Below are positions 1 through 8,757 of a DNA stretch of 53,195 nucleotides, piece after piece (position 1 is the stretch's first letter; every line of letters starts with the position of its first letter). The position numbers and the translations under genes were made by a program. Source of the DNA: Oligoflexia bacterium (GTDB lineage Bacteria > Bdellovibrionota > UBA1018). The DNA is taken from NCBI GenBank assembly GCA_014378465.1, contig JACMNQ010000076.1, positions 1 to 53,195 on the forward strand, read 5' to 3'. The notes under the pieces are model-generated. The model was not told where the DNA came from, ran no database searches, and saw only the letters and a program-made list of their open reading frames with translations.

Positions 1-607
1 CCAGAGACTTCGCGTAGGCGGAAGATCCCACCAGTCCAAGCTCCTCTTCATCAAAGGCCACGAAACGAACGGTGTGCTTCAGGTCCTTTCCCTTGAGAAT
101 TTTAGCGGTGGCGAGCATCGCGACGACTCCCGTGCCATCATCATCCGCGCCCGCGTTGTTCACGGAATCATAGTGAGCGGAGACGATCAGGATTTTACCC
201 GAAGTCCCGACTCGCTCCGCGATGAGATTGGAGCCGGAACCGTAGTTCTGCTCAGACACCGTGAAACCGGAGGATTCGAACTCTTCTTTCAAAAATTGTC
301 GAGCGGCAGTGCGCCCCGTCTTCTTTCCGCGATTGGCGAGAACCGGATCCTTTTCACCTGAGAGCACGGTGAGAGAGTCAATCAGGTACCTGGTGTCGAT
401 CGTTGAGGTCGCCTCCAGCGGGGCCGAAAAGGCGCGCGCCCGCCGCGAATGTGGAGCCTCGCGGTAACTTTTGAAAGCCTGATGATCCGAGGACCAGAGA
501 TGGCTCAAGTGATCCACCGCCGAATTTTCGGCGTAAGAAGGAGTGGTCAAACCGAACAGCACAGCGCCCAGCATCAGAGAAAGCACTACCGAGAATCGAA
601 CCTTCAT
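1..607 (-). CDS. Secreted M28-family zinc aminopeptidase (3' end outside window)
   Basis: I translated this myself from the ATG at 607-605; 202 codons are visible and the C-terminus lies beyond base 1. The first ~22 residues are a Sec signal peptide (basic start, hydrophobic stretch, cleavage near PSYA). The catalytic part shows two M28 signatures: SAHYDSVNNAGADDDGTG (zinc ligands His and Asp, with the bridging Asp) and VAFDEEELGLVGS (catalytic Glu-Glu). M28 enzymes remove N-terminal residues from peptides using two zinc ions; here the signal peptide predicts a periplasmic or secreted enzyme. A purine-rich GGGGG lies about 10 bases upstream of the start. The frame is intact to the window edge. 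Family is confident; the substrate is not known. Confidence 0.9.
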   Translation of the reverse strand, partial: MKVRFSVVLSLMLGAVLFGLTTPSYAENSAVDHLSHLWSSDHQAFKSYREAPHSRRARAFSAPLEATSTIDTRYLIDSLTVLSGEKDPVLANRGKKTGRTAARQFLKEEFESSGFTVSEQNYGSGSNLIAERVGTSGKILIVSAHYDSVNNAGADDDGTGVVAMLATAKILKGKDLKHTVRFVAFDEEELGLVGSSAYAKSL

Positions 608-665
608 CTTAAATAGCCCCCATTTACTGAAAACAGTCTCAGATGGGTCAGGACTTGGCAAATCG

Positions 666-713
666 GCTGACGCCTCCCCTGTTCCAGCTCATCGAAAGAC
701 GGGAAGCGTCAGC
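666..713. other. Strong intergenic hairpin without U-tract
   Basis: GCTGACGC at 666-673 pairs exactly with GCGTCAGC at 706-713. After one mismatch, TCCC (675-678) pairs with GGGA (701-704), giving 12 pairs around a ~22-base loop. It lies between the end of the minus-strand repeat protein (737) and the start of the M28 gene (607). Neither side has a T-run, so it is not a classical intrinsic terminator. It could be an attenuator, an mRNA-stabilising element or a Rho-assisted stop. Confidence 0.45.
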
Positions 714-736
714 TTGAATTGAAATGAAATCAGCCC

Positions 737-1090
737 TTATTTAAGGTCTTGTCTGCACAGACTTGCAGCCTCGCGCACGCTGTGACCGGATGAACGCGCG
801 TCGTCAAAACAGACATCGCTCTGCACCCCGGCGCAGACTCTTGCAGACTCTTCGACAGCGTAGCCCGATGAGCGCGCGGGCGTGTAACAGAAATCCTCGT
901 TCAGGAAATCGGGCGCGGAGCTTTCGACGGTAACCGCCGAGTAAGCAGAAGCCGACATGACAAACCAGGGAGAGCAAGAGCCCTTCCGCGAAATCAGGGA
1001 CAAAACAGCCCCGCAAGGGTCGGAATAGCTAAACTTTAGACACCTGTCCAGAACCCGAAAGGCGCACTCTGCCACCGGTCTGGGTTTCAT
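737..1090 (-). CDS. Small cysteine-repeat protein of unknown function
   Basis: Reads as a 117-residue frame from the ATG at 1090. I do not recognise the family. The C-terminal half holds two copies of a 26-residue unit with the pattern C-x3-A-R-S-S-G-x-[AS]-V-x-E-[SA]-A-x2-C. The units differ at many positions, yet the Cys, ARSSG and V-x-E core is kept, which argues for selection on the protein rather than a chance frame. The N-terminal half has four further cysteines and no convincing signal peptide, and no clear ribosome-binding site precedes the ATG. It could be the preserved tail of a longer decayed gene. It lies divergent to the beta-barrel gene at 1217. Confidence 0.42.
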   Translation of the reverse strand: MKPRPVAECAFRVLDRCLKFSYSDPCGAVLSLISRKGSCSPWFVMSASAYSAVTVESSAPDFLNEDFCYTPARSSGYAVEESARVCAGVQSDVCFDDARSSGHSVREAASLCRQDLK

Positions 1091-1216
1091 GGCATCAAGT
1101 CCATTTCAACTCTTCTAATGAGGCTTTGGCGGAGTTTTACGCCGTGACTGGAGCTGGATCACTCATTGCACAGTGCGGCACGAGGATTTCGGAGAAGATC
1201 TCTGAAAGTGTGTTGA

Positions 1217-2164
1217 GTGAACCATCGTTGTTTAATAAATCGACTCAGGAAGCATGCACCGGTTTCAGCGGCCGCGCTCATGACCACGCTGGCGCTGCTC
1301 AGCGCGTCTGCGTCCCGGTCAGTTGCTTTTGCCACGGAGACGTCTCCAGCCGGTCAGGGGACCGGCACCTCTTCAATTCCGGCTGTTCCTCAAGCGGAAT
1401 CAACGAAGGTACTCAAAGCCACTCCCGCTTCTCCCGTGAGCAAAACTTTTGGAATATCCGCCGAAGTAGCTGGAACAAGCAACTTCGCACCTGCAGACTC
1501 CACGGACCATAAAGCAGTCATGGTCTTCAGACTGAGGCCTACTTGCAAACTTTCCGACCTATGGACATTGGCCCTCGGGATGTCCGTGAGCAAAGGGCTG
1601 ACTCAAGCGAGAGAAACCACCTTGAAAGACTCGTCCCTGTCACTTGCCCTCATGAGTCAGCCGATTGGACCTGCACTGAATTCCAACAGTCGAGCGGTCA
1701 TCGTGCTTCCCACGAGCGAAATCAGCCGCAAAGAACTTTCGTTGCTGGGATCCGTCGGAGTTCAGCAGGCTTTTGTTTTCAAGCCTGCAACGGTCAACAC
1801 TTTTGAAGCCACCTATGTATTCAAGGCTCAGAAGGATTTCTATCAATACCGAGTGTCGACGCTGGGCGAGTCCAATCAAAGCCTGGGTATCGTCAACGCT
1901 TTGGGACTCGCCTACCTCCCGAACGATAAATGGAGACTCGATATGGCAGCCGGTCCGGGGCTCAGTTGGACCTACGAAGGCAATTCACAAACGCTCTACA
2001 GCATCAATGAAGAACTTTCTTACACCTTCAATGCGGCCCTCAGCACGGCCATCGGTCACACCAATGCAGGTGAGGCCTTCAAGGACAATGGCCGAAGCGC
2101 TAACATTTCACTCTTCAACGGCTACAGCTCCACCTTCTACGGAACCCTGACCTACACTTACTGA
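1217..2164 (+). CDS. Outer-membrane beta-barrel-like protein
   Basis: 315 residues from a GTG; an in-frame ATG at 1280 would shorten the signal peptide's basic n-region. The N-terminus (RLRKHAPVSAAALMTTLALL, then small residues to about FA) looks like a Sec signal peptide. A Ser/Pro/Thr-rich linker follows to about residue 75, and the rest alternates polar and hydrophobic residues as beta-strands do, closing with an aromatic C-terminus (TLTYTY) typical of barrels handled by the Bam complex. I cannot name a specific porin family; the role of the protein is unknown. The large metalloprotease lipoprotein starts 67 bases downstream on the same strand, so co-transcription is possible. Confidence 0.8.
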   Translation: MNHRCLINRLRKHAPVSAAALMTTLALLSASASRSVAFATETSPAGQGTGTSSIPAVPQAESTKVLKATPASPVSKTFGISAEVAGTSNFAPADSTDHKAVMVFRLRPTCKLSDLWTLALGMSVSKGLTQARETTLKDSSLSLALMSQPIGPALNSNSRAVIVLPTSEISRKELSLLGSVGVQQAFVFKPATVNTFEATYVFKAQKDFYQYRVSTLGESNQSLGIVNALGLAYLPNDKWRLDMAAGPGLSWTYEGNSQTLYSINEELSYTFNAALSTAIGHTNAGEAFKDNGRSANISLFNGYSSTFYGTLTYTY

Positions 2165-2231
2165 CTTTTTCACATTTCAGCTGTCCAGCCTCCCGTCCAA
2201 TCAGTCGCCTTCAAGAACAAGGAAATTCAAT

Positions 2232-5200
2232 ATGAAAATAGCAAACAGGTTGACGATCCACTCCATCCGAATCACCTGGGCACTCACTGCCACGGTGGTC
2301 GTGGGATCCGCACTCGCGCTGAACGGCTGCACCAGAGAGCGTCCCTATGAAGCCGTTTTCAAAGAGGCCAACAGCAACTACACCAAGGCGCTGATCAACA
2401 CGGACGACGAGTACATCTACGCTCCTTCGATGAATGACACTCCGAGAAGCAATCAGTCGACCATGCCGAACTGGCAGGGCGAAGCGAAGATCGTGAAGCT
2501 GCGTTTCACCGAAAACTCGCTTGAAGCTTACGAGCCGGAAGACGACTCCCGCTTCACGGACAATGACCAGAACAACAAGCCCGTGCTCAGCATTCCGGTC
2601 AAACACGTTCAGTACCGCTGCAAGGAAAACTCCGTCAAGGAGTGCTCCAACCAGGAAGAGGAGAACAACGACATCAGCTGGTCCCAGAAGTCACTTTTCA
2701 TTCCTGATTTCAACAAGGTTGAGGTCAAGGAAGTCAGCGTGCTGCCGATCGAAATCCAGAAGCTCTACACTCCCTGCTATCAGGAGCTCGGCTCCCGCCA
2801 CGTGGGGCACGTTTTTGAAAAGGGTGTCCTGAACATCGAAATCGAGAAAACTTACCGCGCCAACCTCATGTGCGTGAGCAACATCGACTCCCTGTCGGAC
2901 CTGACCTTCACCGTGAAGTACATGTACTCCTTCGTGAAGCTCAATCAGCTCGCGGCGCCAGGTTACCAGGCCATCTCCTACCCAAAAACCGATGAGAACA
3001 CGTTCGGCTTCTTCACCACGGAACAGGCCAAGCTCTCAGTCGACAACCGGGCTGAAGAAAAAGAACAGATCAAGCTGATGAATCGCTGGAACCCTGGCCG
3101 CAAGGAAATCGTGTACTTTCTGAGCGACAACTTCGCGAAGCCTGAATACGCCGCCATCAAGGAAGCTTCCGTCAAAGCGGTCGCTGCCGTGAACGACGGC
3201 TTCAAAAAAGCGGGAGTTGACCTCAAGATCACGCTCAAGGATCCCGCCGGCGCCAAGCCCGGTGACTTGAGAAACAACATGATCGTGATGGTCGAAGATC
3301 CTCAGGCCACCGGCATCATCGGGTACGGGCCTCAGGTCGCCAATCCAAAAACTGGCGAAATCCTGAATGCCCGCGTCGTCATGTACCTGGGCTCGATCAA
3401 GAAATTCGTGCGCGGCACTTATGACGAAGTCATCGAACAGCGCAAGATTCAGATTGAAGCGGCAAAGGCCGCGACGCATGAGACGGAAGACGCACCATCG
3501 GCGACTCCAGCAGCCGGCGGAGATTCTCGTGGTGCTTCTGCAAAGACCTGGGGACTCGCGAGCCTTTTGAACTCTTCAAAAATCGTGGCTGACCCGGGCG
3601 CGGTCTCCGTCACCTGGAACGTGCCCAACTTCGCGAACCTCAGCTCCCCTTCGAAGGCCGGAAGCACGATCTTCAAGAATACGCATGGAGATCTGCTTCA
3701 GAATTCAAGGAAACTTCAGGAAGCGAAGATGGACACTTCAAGCTACACTCGTCATGCGGATGTGTCGCCTGATCTGAATGACCGTGTCGCACTTCTTTCG
3801 AAATACAATGCGTCCCCCGCCGAAGTGATCAACTTTCAGGACGCGGTGAATGTCGCGCTCAGCGGCCCGCTTTCGGAAATGGACCTGAAACCCTGGGATC
3901 AGTTGTCGGACTCTGAAAAGGAGAAGATCATCAACATCGTCGCTCCTTACGTCTGGCTTCCGACCCTGGTGCATGAGCTCGGCCACAACATGGGACTGAG
4001 ACACAACTTTTCAGGTTCCGAGGACAAGGACAATTTCTACACCGAGCAGGAACTCAAGGACGCCGGCTCAGCCCAGAAGATGGAATACAGCTCCATCATG
4101 GACTACGGCTACAGAACCCTCAACGAACTGCGCATGATGGGCAAGTACGACATCGCCGCACTTCGCTTCGGTTACAATCGCCAGGTCATGGCCGCGGATG
4201 GCAAGCTCGTTTCCGTTCCAGGCACCCTGAAGGAACTCGGCAAGGGTACACCGGTCGCACTCAAGCAGTTCAAGTACTGCACGGACGAGAACGTCGGTGT
4301 GAATGCAGGCTGCCGCCGTTTTGACGAAGGTACCACCTACCTCGCCATCGCGCAGAATCTGATCGAATCCTACGAGAAGAACTACAAGCTGAGAAACTTC
4401 CGAAATGGACGCCGCAGCTTCAGCGTGATGGATGACGCCGCCTACGCCTCGGGAGTTCAATTCACTTTCATGGGACTTCGCACCTTCTTCGAAGTGCGTG
4501 ATCGCATCCAGACCAAATACAAGCCGACGAAAAAGGACTGGAAGGAAATCGACTTCCTGAAGGATCTTGACCAGGCCACCCAGCTCTCTCAGGATTTCTT
4601 CCTGAAAGTGATCAAGACTCCGGACCTGAACTGCGCGGTCGCGACGAAGGCTGACCCGAACACCATCATGGCGGTTGTCCCGGCATCGGCTCTCGGAGAT
4701 CACGTCTCCTGCTTCGCTCCTTCCTTCACTTCGAAACTCCGCAGTGACCTGGTGGTGGTGGCTCAGGGCGGAAAAGCCTTCAATTCGAAGAAGGCTCCGG
4801 ACAGTGAAAATGCCTATGTGGATCAGATCGACGTCCGCGGGATCTGGGTCGACAAGGTGATGGCCGCTCAATACCTGCTCAAACGTGCCACGGGCATCAG
4901 CAGCTTTGACGACACGACCGGCAACTACCTCGATTCAGTCGACGGCGGCAGTGAGAAGATCGTGGACCTCATTGATTCTCTCCTGAAGGATCAGTTGGCT
5001 GAGAAAGTGAAATTCACGGCACAGGACGGAAGCACTCTTGAAATTCCGTTCCGCTACTCGCTGTTTGAATCCCACATGATCCCACGCCCGATGAGTTCCT
5101 CCATGCGCAAAGCTTTCGGCCTGACGGATACGGCCACCCCTTTCCTCAAAGTGGTGCTGAGCACCGTGAAGAAGGAAATGCCCGACTCTCTGCCGAATCC

Positions 5201-5753
5201 TCTCGCCCAGGCGGTTTCAGAGCGTTACCAGCTCGTCAGCGCAGTTGAGAAGAGCGGACGCGACCTGAAGGAATTCCGAGCGCTCGATGTGGGAGCTCGC
5301 CGCTTTCACGCCTTGCCTCAGAACGGCTTCGCCTTTGACCTTCTCGGCAAGATCCGCGAAGTGCGCATCCTGAGCCAGGTGAGCGAAGAGCGCTTGAAAG
5401 AGCTTCTGGCTCTGGCTACCGCTCCAGCTTCTCCAGCTCCTGCGGCGCCGGTTTCCGTGGCTCCAGCCGCTCCGGCTCCAGCGCCGGCTCCCGCCGCCGG
5501 TGGACCTTCGGTATCTCCTCACGCCCCAAGTATGCAGAGCTCAGAACCTGCACCGGCTGCAGTCGATCCGATCGCTTCGCTCTCCGCGGTCGAAAGATCC
5601 ATTTTCGATCTCGGCCCGGTCGCGATGAAGGAAATGCTCGACGGCAAATACCAGAGCGAAGGCTACTACAGCGAGATCCTCAAGATCGTCGATGAAGTTT
5701 CCCGCTCTTCCAGCTCCGGCGCCGCTGCAAACGTGGATCTGTCCGCGGATTGA
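2232..5753 (+). CDS. Very large lipoprotein zinc metalloprotease (metzincin type)
   Basis: 1173 residues. The signal peptide ends in a lipobox with Cys33 (ALNGC), so the protein is probably lipid-anchored in the envelope. The active site HELGHNMGLRH begins at His581, matching HExxHxxGxxH, and a Met-turn (SSIMDYG, Met623) follows about 40 residues on, which together mark a metzincin. The overall arrangement resembles the DUF4953/DUF5117 group of bacterial zinc-dependent metalloproteases. Around residues 415-435 there is a low-complexity linker, and near residues 1055-1095 an Ala/Pro-rich linker separates the body from a short C-terminal segment. The gene ends at a strong terminator. Function as an endoprotease is firm from motifs; its target is unknown. 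Confidence 0.88.
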   Translation: MKIANRLTIHSIRITWALTATVVVGSALALNGCTRERPYEAVFKEANSNYTKALINTDDEYIYAPSMNDTPRSNQSTMPNWQGEAKIVKLRFTENSLEAYEPEDDSRFTDNDQNNKPVLSIPVKHVQYRCKENSVKECSNQEEENNDISWSQKSLFIPDFNKVEVKEVSVLPIEIQKLYTPCYQELGSRHVGHVFEKGVLNIEIEKTYRANLMCVSNIDSLSDLTFTVKYMYSFVKLNQLAAPGYQAISYPKTDENTFGFFTTEQAKLSVDNRAEEKEQIKLMNRWNPGRKEIVYFLSDNFAKPEYAAIKEASVKAVAAVNDGFKKAGVDLKITLKDPAGAKPGDLRNNMIVMVEDPQATGIIGYGPQVANPKTGEILNARVVMYLGSIKKFVRGTYDEVIEQRKIQIEAAKAATHETEDAPSATPAAGGDSRGASAKTWGLASLLNSSKIVADPGAVSVTWNVPNFANLSSPSKAGSTIFKNTHGDLLQNSRKLQEAKMDTSSYTRHADVSPDLNDRVALLSKYNASPAEVINFQDAVNVALSGPLSEMDLKPWDQLSDSEKEKIINIVAPYVWLPTLVHELGHNMGLRHNFSGSEDKDNFYTEQELKDAGSAQKMEYSSIMDYGYRTLNELRMMGKYDIAALRFGYNRQVMAADGKLVSVPGTLKELGKGTPVALKQFKYCTDENVGVNAGCRRFDEGTTYLAIAQNLIESYEKNYKLRNFRNGRRSFSVMDDAAYASGVQFTFMGLRTFFEVRDRIQTKYKPTKKDWKEIDFLKDLDQATQLSQDFFLKVIKTPDLNCAVATKADPNTIMAVVPASALGDHVSCFAPSFTSKLRSDLVVVAQGGKAFNSKKAPDSENAYVDQIDVRGIWVDKVMAAQYLLKRATGISSFDDTTGNYLDSVDGGSEKIVDLIDSLLKDQLAEKVKFTAQDGSTLEIPFRYSLFESHMIPRPMSSSMRKAFGLTDTATPFLKVVLSTVKKEMPDSLPNPLAQAVSERYQLVSAVEKSGRDLKEFRALDVGARRFHALPQNGFAFDLLGKIREVRILSQVSEERLKELLALATAPASPAPAAPVSVAPAAPAPAPAPAAGGPSVSPHAPSMQSSEPAPAAVDPIASLSAVERSIFDLGPVAMKEMLDGKYQSEGYYSEILKIVDEVSRSSSSGAAANVDLSAD

Positions 5754-5771
5754 TCGCCTCGCTCAAAACTG

Positions 5772-5805
5772 AAAAGGGAGTGGACGAAAGTTCACTCCCT
5801 TTTTT
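5772..5805. terminator. Bidirectional intrinsic terminator
   Basis: GGGAGTG (5776-5782) pairs with CACTCCC (5793-5799) around a short loop, flanked by AAAA on the left and TTTTTT on the right. The A-run and T-run make it work in both directions, so it would stop transcription of the metalloprotease from the left and of the convergent DsbA-family gene from the right. Confidence 0.9.
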
Positions 5806-5818
5806 CATTCAAGGCTTC

Positions 5819-6526
5819 TCAGATCGCACAGCCGTCAGGACCACAGACTGCGCCGCTTTGCTCGACCCTCGGCCAGGTCTCGCGGTCTTCCCACGCCGCC
5901 TTCAGCGCCCTCTCGAACATCTCCACGGGCTGCGCTCCCGAAATGGTGTACTTGCCGTTGAGCACGAAGAACGGAACTCCCCGCACGCCACTCTCCTGCG
6001 CTTCTTCTTCGTCCCGTCTGACATCGACGGCAAAGTCATCCGTCTTCAGAAATTCCAGGACCGCTTCCGGATTCATGCCGACCTCGGCTGCAATCCTTGC
6101 GAGCGTTTCCAGGTCGCCCACGTGTTCACCGCGGGTATAATAAGCCTGAAGCAGCCTTTCTTTCATCTGCCCCTGCAGCGGTACCCCACCTGTTTTCTCC
6201 GCGAAGTGAATGAGCCGATGAGCATCAAACGTGTTCGTGTGCTTCGCTTTTTCGAAATGATAGTCCAGGCCGACCGCTTTCGCCTGCTTCGTCATCTGAG
6301 CATGAGCCTGATGAGCCCATTCCAGGGGCTTCTGATATTTCTTCGAAAGGAGCTCGGCGAGGCTCAAAGTCGGATTCAGCTCGGCGGAAGGATCGAGTTC
6401 AAAACTCTTCCAATGCACTGAAACCTGATCCCGGTGCTCAAATCTGGACAAGGCCTCTTCGAGGTGGCGTTTGCCGATGTAACAGAAGGGACAGACGATA
6501 TCGGACCAGACCTGGATTTGAATCAT
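5819..6526 (-). CDS. DsbA-family thiol oxidoreductase, FrnE type
   Basis: 235 residues from the ATG at 6526, which has AGGAG just upstream; a longer reading to 6748 has no support and would overlap the DUF1456 gene. The protein opens with IQVWSDIVCPFCYIGKRHLE, where CPFC is the thioredoxin-fold active site, followed by the helical insert and a cis-Pro segment (GVPFFVLNGKYTISGAQ), the signature of the FrnE/2-hydroxychromene-isomerase-like DsbA branch. There is no signal peptide, so it is probably cytoplasmic, like other FrnE proteins linked to oxidative stress. An extra C-terminal pair (CGPDGC) may be redox active. It is divergent to the gene at 6572, with 45 bases between the starts. Confidence 0.92.
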   Translation of the reverse strand: MIQIQVWSDIVCPFCYIGKRHLEEALSRFEHRDQVSVHWKSFELDPSAELNPTLSLAELLSKKYQKPLEWAHQAHAQMTKQAKAVGLDYHFEKAKHTNTFDAHRLIHFAEKTGGVPLQGQMKERLLQAYYTRGEHVGDLETLARIAAEVGMNPEAVLEFLKTDDFAVDVRRDEEEAQESGVRGVPFFVLNGKYTISGAQPVEMFERALKAAWEDRETWPRVEQSGAVCGPDGCAI

Positions 6527-6571
6527 GCTCCTGACGTAGCAAAATCCGTGATTTATGTTAAAGGGAAACCC

Positions 6572-7021
6572 ATGACCCACAATGACGTCCTGCGAAGCGT
6601 GCGTTATCTCCTGAACGTGAGTGACGCGAAGCTCATCGAAATCATCAACCTGGCGGATTACGAAGTCACCCCGGAAGAGATGCACGCATTCCTGAAACGT
6701 GAGGAAGAAGAAGGCTATGAGCCGTGCGGTCACGAAGTCATGGCTCATTTTCTCAATGGAGTCGTCACTTACAAGCGAGGTCGGGACGAAACTCGCCCGC
6801 CGCAGCCCATCGAAGTTCCGGTCACCAACAACACGGTGCTCAAAAAGCTCCGCGTCGCTTTTGCACTCAAGGACGGTGACATCATCACGCTCATCGAAAA
6901 GTCAGGACTGCAAATCTCCAAGACTGAACTCGGCGCCTTCTTCAGGCGCCCCGATCACCGAAACTACCGCGAGTGCGGAGACCAGTTTCTCAGAAACTTT
7001 CTCAAGGGGCTGACTCCCTGA
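6572..7021 (+). CDS. DUF1456 (YehS-like) protein
   Basis: 149 residues from the ATG at 6572, preceded by AAAGGG. The protein consists of two related halves of about 65-70 residues (opening NDVLRSVRYLL and NTVLKKLRVAF), each with a helix-rich core and a conserved C-G-x2-F/V ending, exactly the duplicated layout of the DUF1456/YehS family (E. coli YehS is about 156 residues). No biochemical function is established for the family that I can rely on. A longer in-frame reading from 6434 overlaps the DsbA-family gene and lacks support. The gene is convergent with the broken matrixin gene, 13 bases away. Confidence 0.88.
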   Translation: MTHNDVLRSVRYLLNVSDAKLIEIINLADYEVTPEEMHAFLKREEEEGYEPCGHEVMAHFLNGVVTYKRGRDETRPPQPIEVPVTNNTVLKKLRVAFALKDGDIITLIEKSGLQISKTELGAFFRRPDHRNYRECGDQFLRNFLKGLTP

Positions 7022-7034
7022 TCTTCAGCATTTC

Positions 7035-7450
7035 TCAATGTCGCAGCATCGGGCCGAGGGCGGTTGGAAGATTAGCTCTGACGGACTGGCACTGGGCAGC
7101 TGTAACGGTCTGCACGCCGCCCTGATCAGTGCTCAGCATCACATTACCCGGAGGACTCGAAGCATGATTGAGTCCCACGTAATGACCGAGTTCATGGGCC
7201 AGAGTGTTCGTGTTGGAGACGGAAACGAACCTGGGCCTGCCACACTGAGAGGCAGGACTCCTTCGGTTCGCTGGACTCCATTGATGGAGGCCCCCCCCCC
7301 AACTCGCGAGATTGAGCGAAATTGTGAGCAATACTGGAAACTTGGAAATCATTTTCTGTATCATATCGTGCGAATCCCACTGACAGGCTAACAGTCCGGA
7401 AATCGGTCACAATGGGGTCAACTTCGACAGCAGAGCAGTCAGCGTTGACT
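7035..7450 (-). pseudogene. Matrixin-like metalloprotease remnant, frameshifted at a C10 tract
   Basis: The last ~75 codons keep a clear zinc-protease C-terminal half: a CGRPRFVSVSNTNTLA lead-in, HELGHYVGLNH (HExxHxxGxxH) and a Met-turn-like NVMLSTDQ. Upstream on the same strand, protein-like sequence (NADCSAVEVDPIVTDFR, then VSLSVGFARYDTENDF) continues in a different frame. The two frames meet at ten consecutive C on the plus strand (7291-7300). The N-terminal half of a normal matrixin catalytic domain is missing, and the frame runs into the start of the DEAD-box gene. A 109-residue reading from 7364 has a signal-peptide-like start (MIQKMISKFPVLLTISLNLA), so a mini-protein cannot be excluded. 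A sequencing error in the homopolymer is a further possibility. Confidence 0.6.
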
Positions 7451-7512
7451 CTTTGGACGCCTTTGAACCTCCCTTCTTGATTTTGCGCGTCATAACAGGT
7501 ACGAAGCGCTCC

Positions 7513-8640
7513 ATGAGCTCATTTTCCGACTTCCGACTCCTCTCCTCCCTCCAGACGACCCTTGATGAAAAGGGCCTGGTCACTCCTACCGAAATTCAGG
7601 ACAAGACGATTCCTGCCCTCCTCGAAGGCCGCTCCATCGTGGGCGTCTCAGAAACCGGCAGTGGCAAAACCCTCGCTTACGCCCTCCCTGTTCTCCACTA
7701 CCTGAAGAGCCTCGAGTACGCGAAGAACCCGGTTCTTGAAGACTCTCAGCCTCGCGCGCTGGTCATCGTTCCCACCCGTGAGCTGGGTGAGCAGGTCTCA
7801 AAAGTATTCAAGCCCTTCACTCACACCACTCGCCTCCGAGTGCGCACGGTCCTGGGCGGTACCACCCTCGAAGTCGCCAAACGAAACATCCAAGGCCCTT
7901 TCGAAGTGCTCGTCGCGACTCCCGGTCGCCTCGTGAAACTGCTCGAGCGACGTCTCGTGAATTTCAGCGATGTTCGCATGCTGATTTTTGATGAAGCCGA
8001 TCAGATGCTGGACGCGGGCTTTCTCCCCGACGCCAACAAGATCGTCGATGCCTGCCCGAAGGAACGCCAGATGGCCCTTTTCTCGGCCACCGTGTCTCCC
8101 AAGGTTCAGGAACTCATGAACAAACTCTTCAAGGATGCTGAAGTCGTGAAGAGCAAAGGCAGCAATCGCCTGGTCGCGACCCTCAACACAGTCAACAAGC
8201 CGATCGCGGACGGCAAGCGTTTTCCCATCCTTGAAAAGCTCCTCACTGAAAAAGTCAAAGGCGGCACGCTCATCTTCACGAACACGCGTGAACAATGCGA
8301 TAAACTCGCGCTCGAACTCACCAACACCGGCCGCGCCTGCGCGATCTACCGCGGTGAAATGGACAAAGTCGAACGTCGCTCGAACCTCAAGTCCTTCCGC
8401 GACGGCGACATTGATCTCCTGATCTCGACCGACCTCGCTTCTCGCGGGCTCGACGTCGAGCATGTCGGACGCGTGATCAATTATCACATGCCTCAGCAGA
8501 TGGAGAGTTACATCCACCGCGTCGGCAGAACGGCTCGCGCTGGACGCACTGGTGTCGTGATCAATTTCGTCACTGAACGCGATCATCCGATCCTGAGTCA
8601 GCTCGACGGTATCGCTGCCCGCGGCAGCGTTCGCAAGTGA
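7513..8640 (+). CDS. DEAD-box ATP-dependent RNA helicase
   Basis: 375 residues from the ATG at 7513; an upstream TTG at 7453 would add 20 residues with no helicase homology. All motifs are present in order: a Q-motif (FSDF...TPTEIQ), motif I ETGSGKT (46-52), PTREL, TPGR, motif II DEAD (160-163), SAT, then the second RecA domain with TDLASRGLDVEHV and HRVGRTARAGR. There is no long basic tail, so this is a core-only helicase, unlike its convergent neighbour. It would unwind short RNA duplexes in ribosome assembly or mRNA turnover; the specific substrate cannot be read from the sequence. It converges on the other DEAD-box gene and shares a terminator with it. Confidence 0.93.
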   Translation: MSSFSDFRLLSSLQTTLDEKGLVTPTEIQDKTIPALLEGRSIVGVSETGSGKTLAYALPVLHYLKSLEYAKNPVLEDSQPRALVIVPTRELGEQVSKVFKPFTHTTRLRVRTVLGGTTLEVAKRNIQGPFEVLVATPGRLVKLLERRLVNFSDVRMLIFDEADQMLDAGFLPDANKIVDACPKERQMALFSATVSPKVQELMNKLFKDAEVVKSKGSNRLVATLNTVNKPIADGKRFPILEKLLTEKVKGGTLIFTNTREQCDKLALELTNTGRACAIYRGEMDKVERRSNLKSFRDGDIDLLISTDLASRGLDVEHVGRVINYHMPQQMESYIHRVGRTARAGRTGVVINFVTERDHPILSQLDGIAARGSVRK

Positions 8641-8702
8641 TGCCCCGATAAAACACGACTGACTTTTCAAGTAACGCCTCACCCACCTCGATTGGAGTGA
8701 GG

Positions 8703-8738
8703 AAAAGGCCTGAGACCTCGCGGTTCCAGGCCTTTTTT
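8703..8738. terminator. Bidirectional intrinsic terminator between two helicase genes
   Basis: AAAAGGCCTG (8703-8712) pairs with CAGGCCTTTT ending near 8736, leaving a 14-base loop and T-runs in both directions. It serves the convergent DEAD-box genes on either side. Confidence 0.9.
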
Positions 8739-8757
8739 CACGAGCCTGCCTTGCGCT

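Noticed and set aside
4068..4871. 267-codon frame antisense to the metalloprotease gene
   Set aside because: Low-complexity His/Val/Asp composition and no start signals; the plus frame contains the active site.
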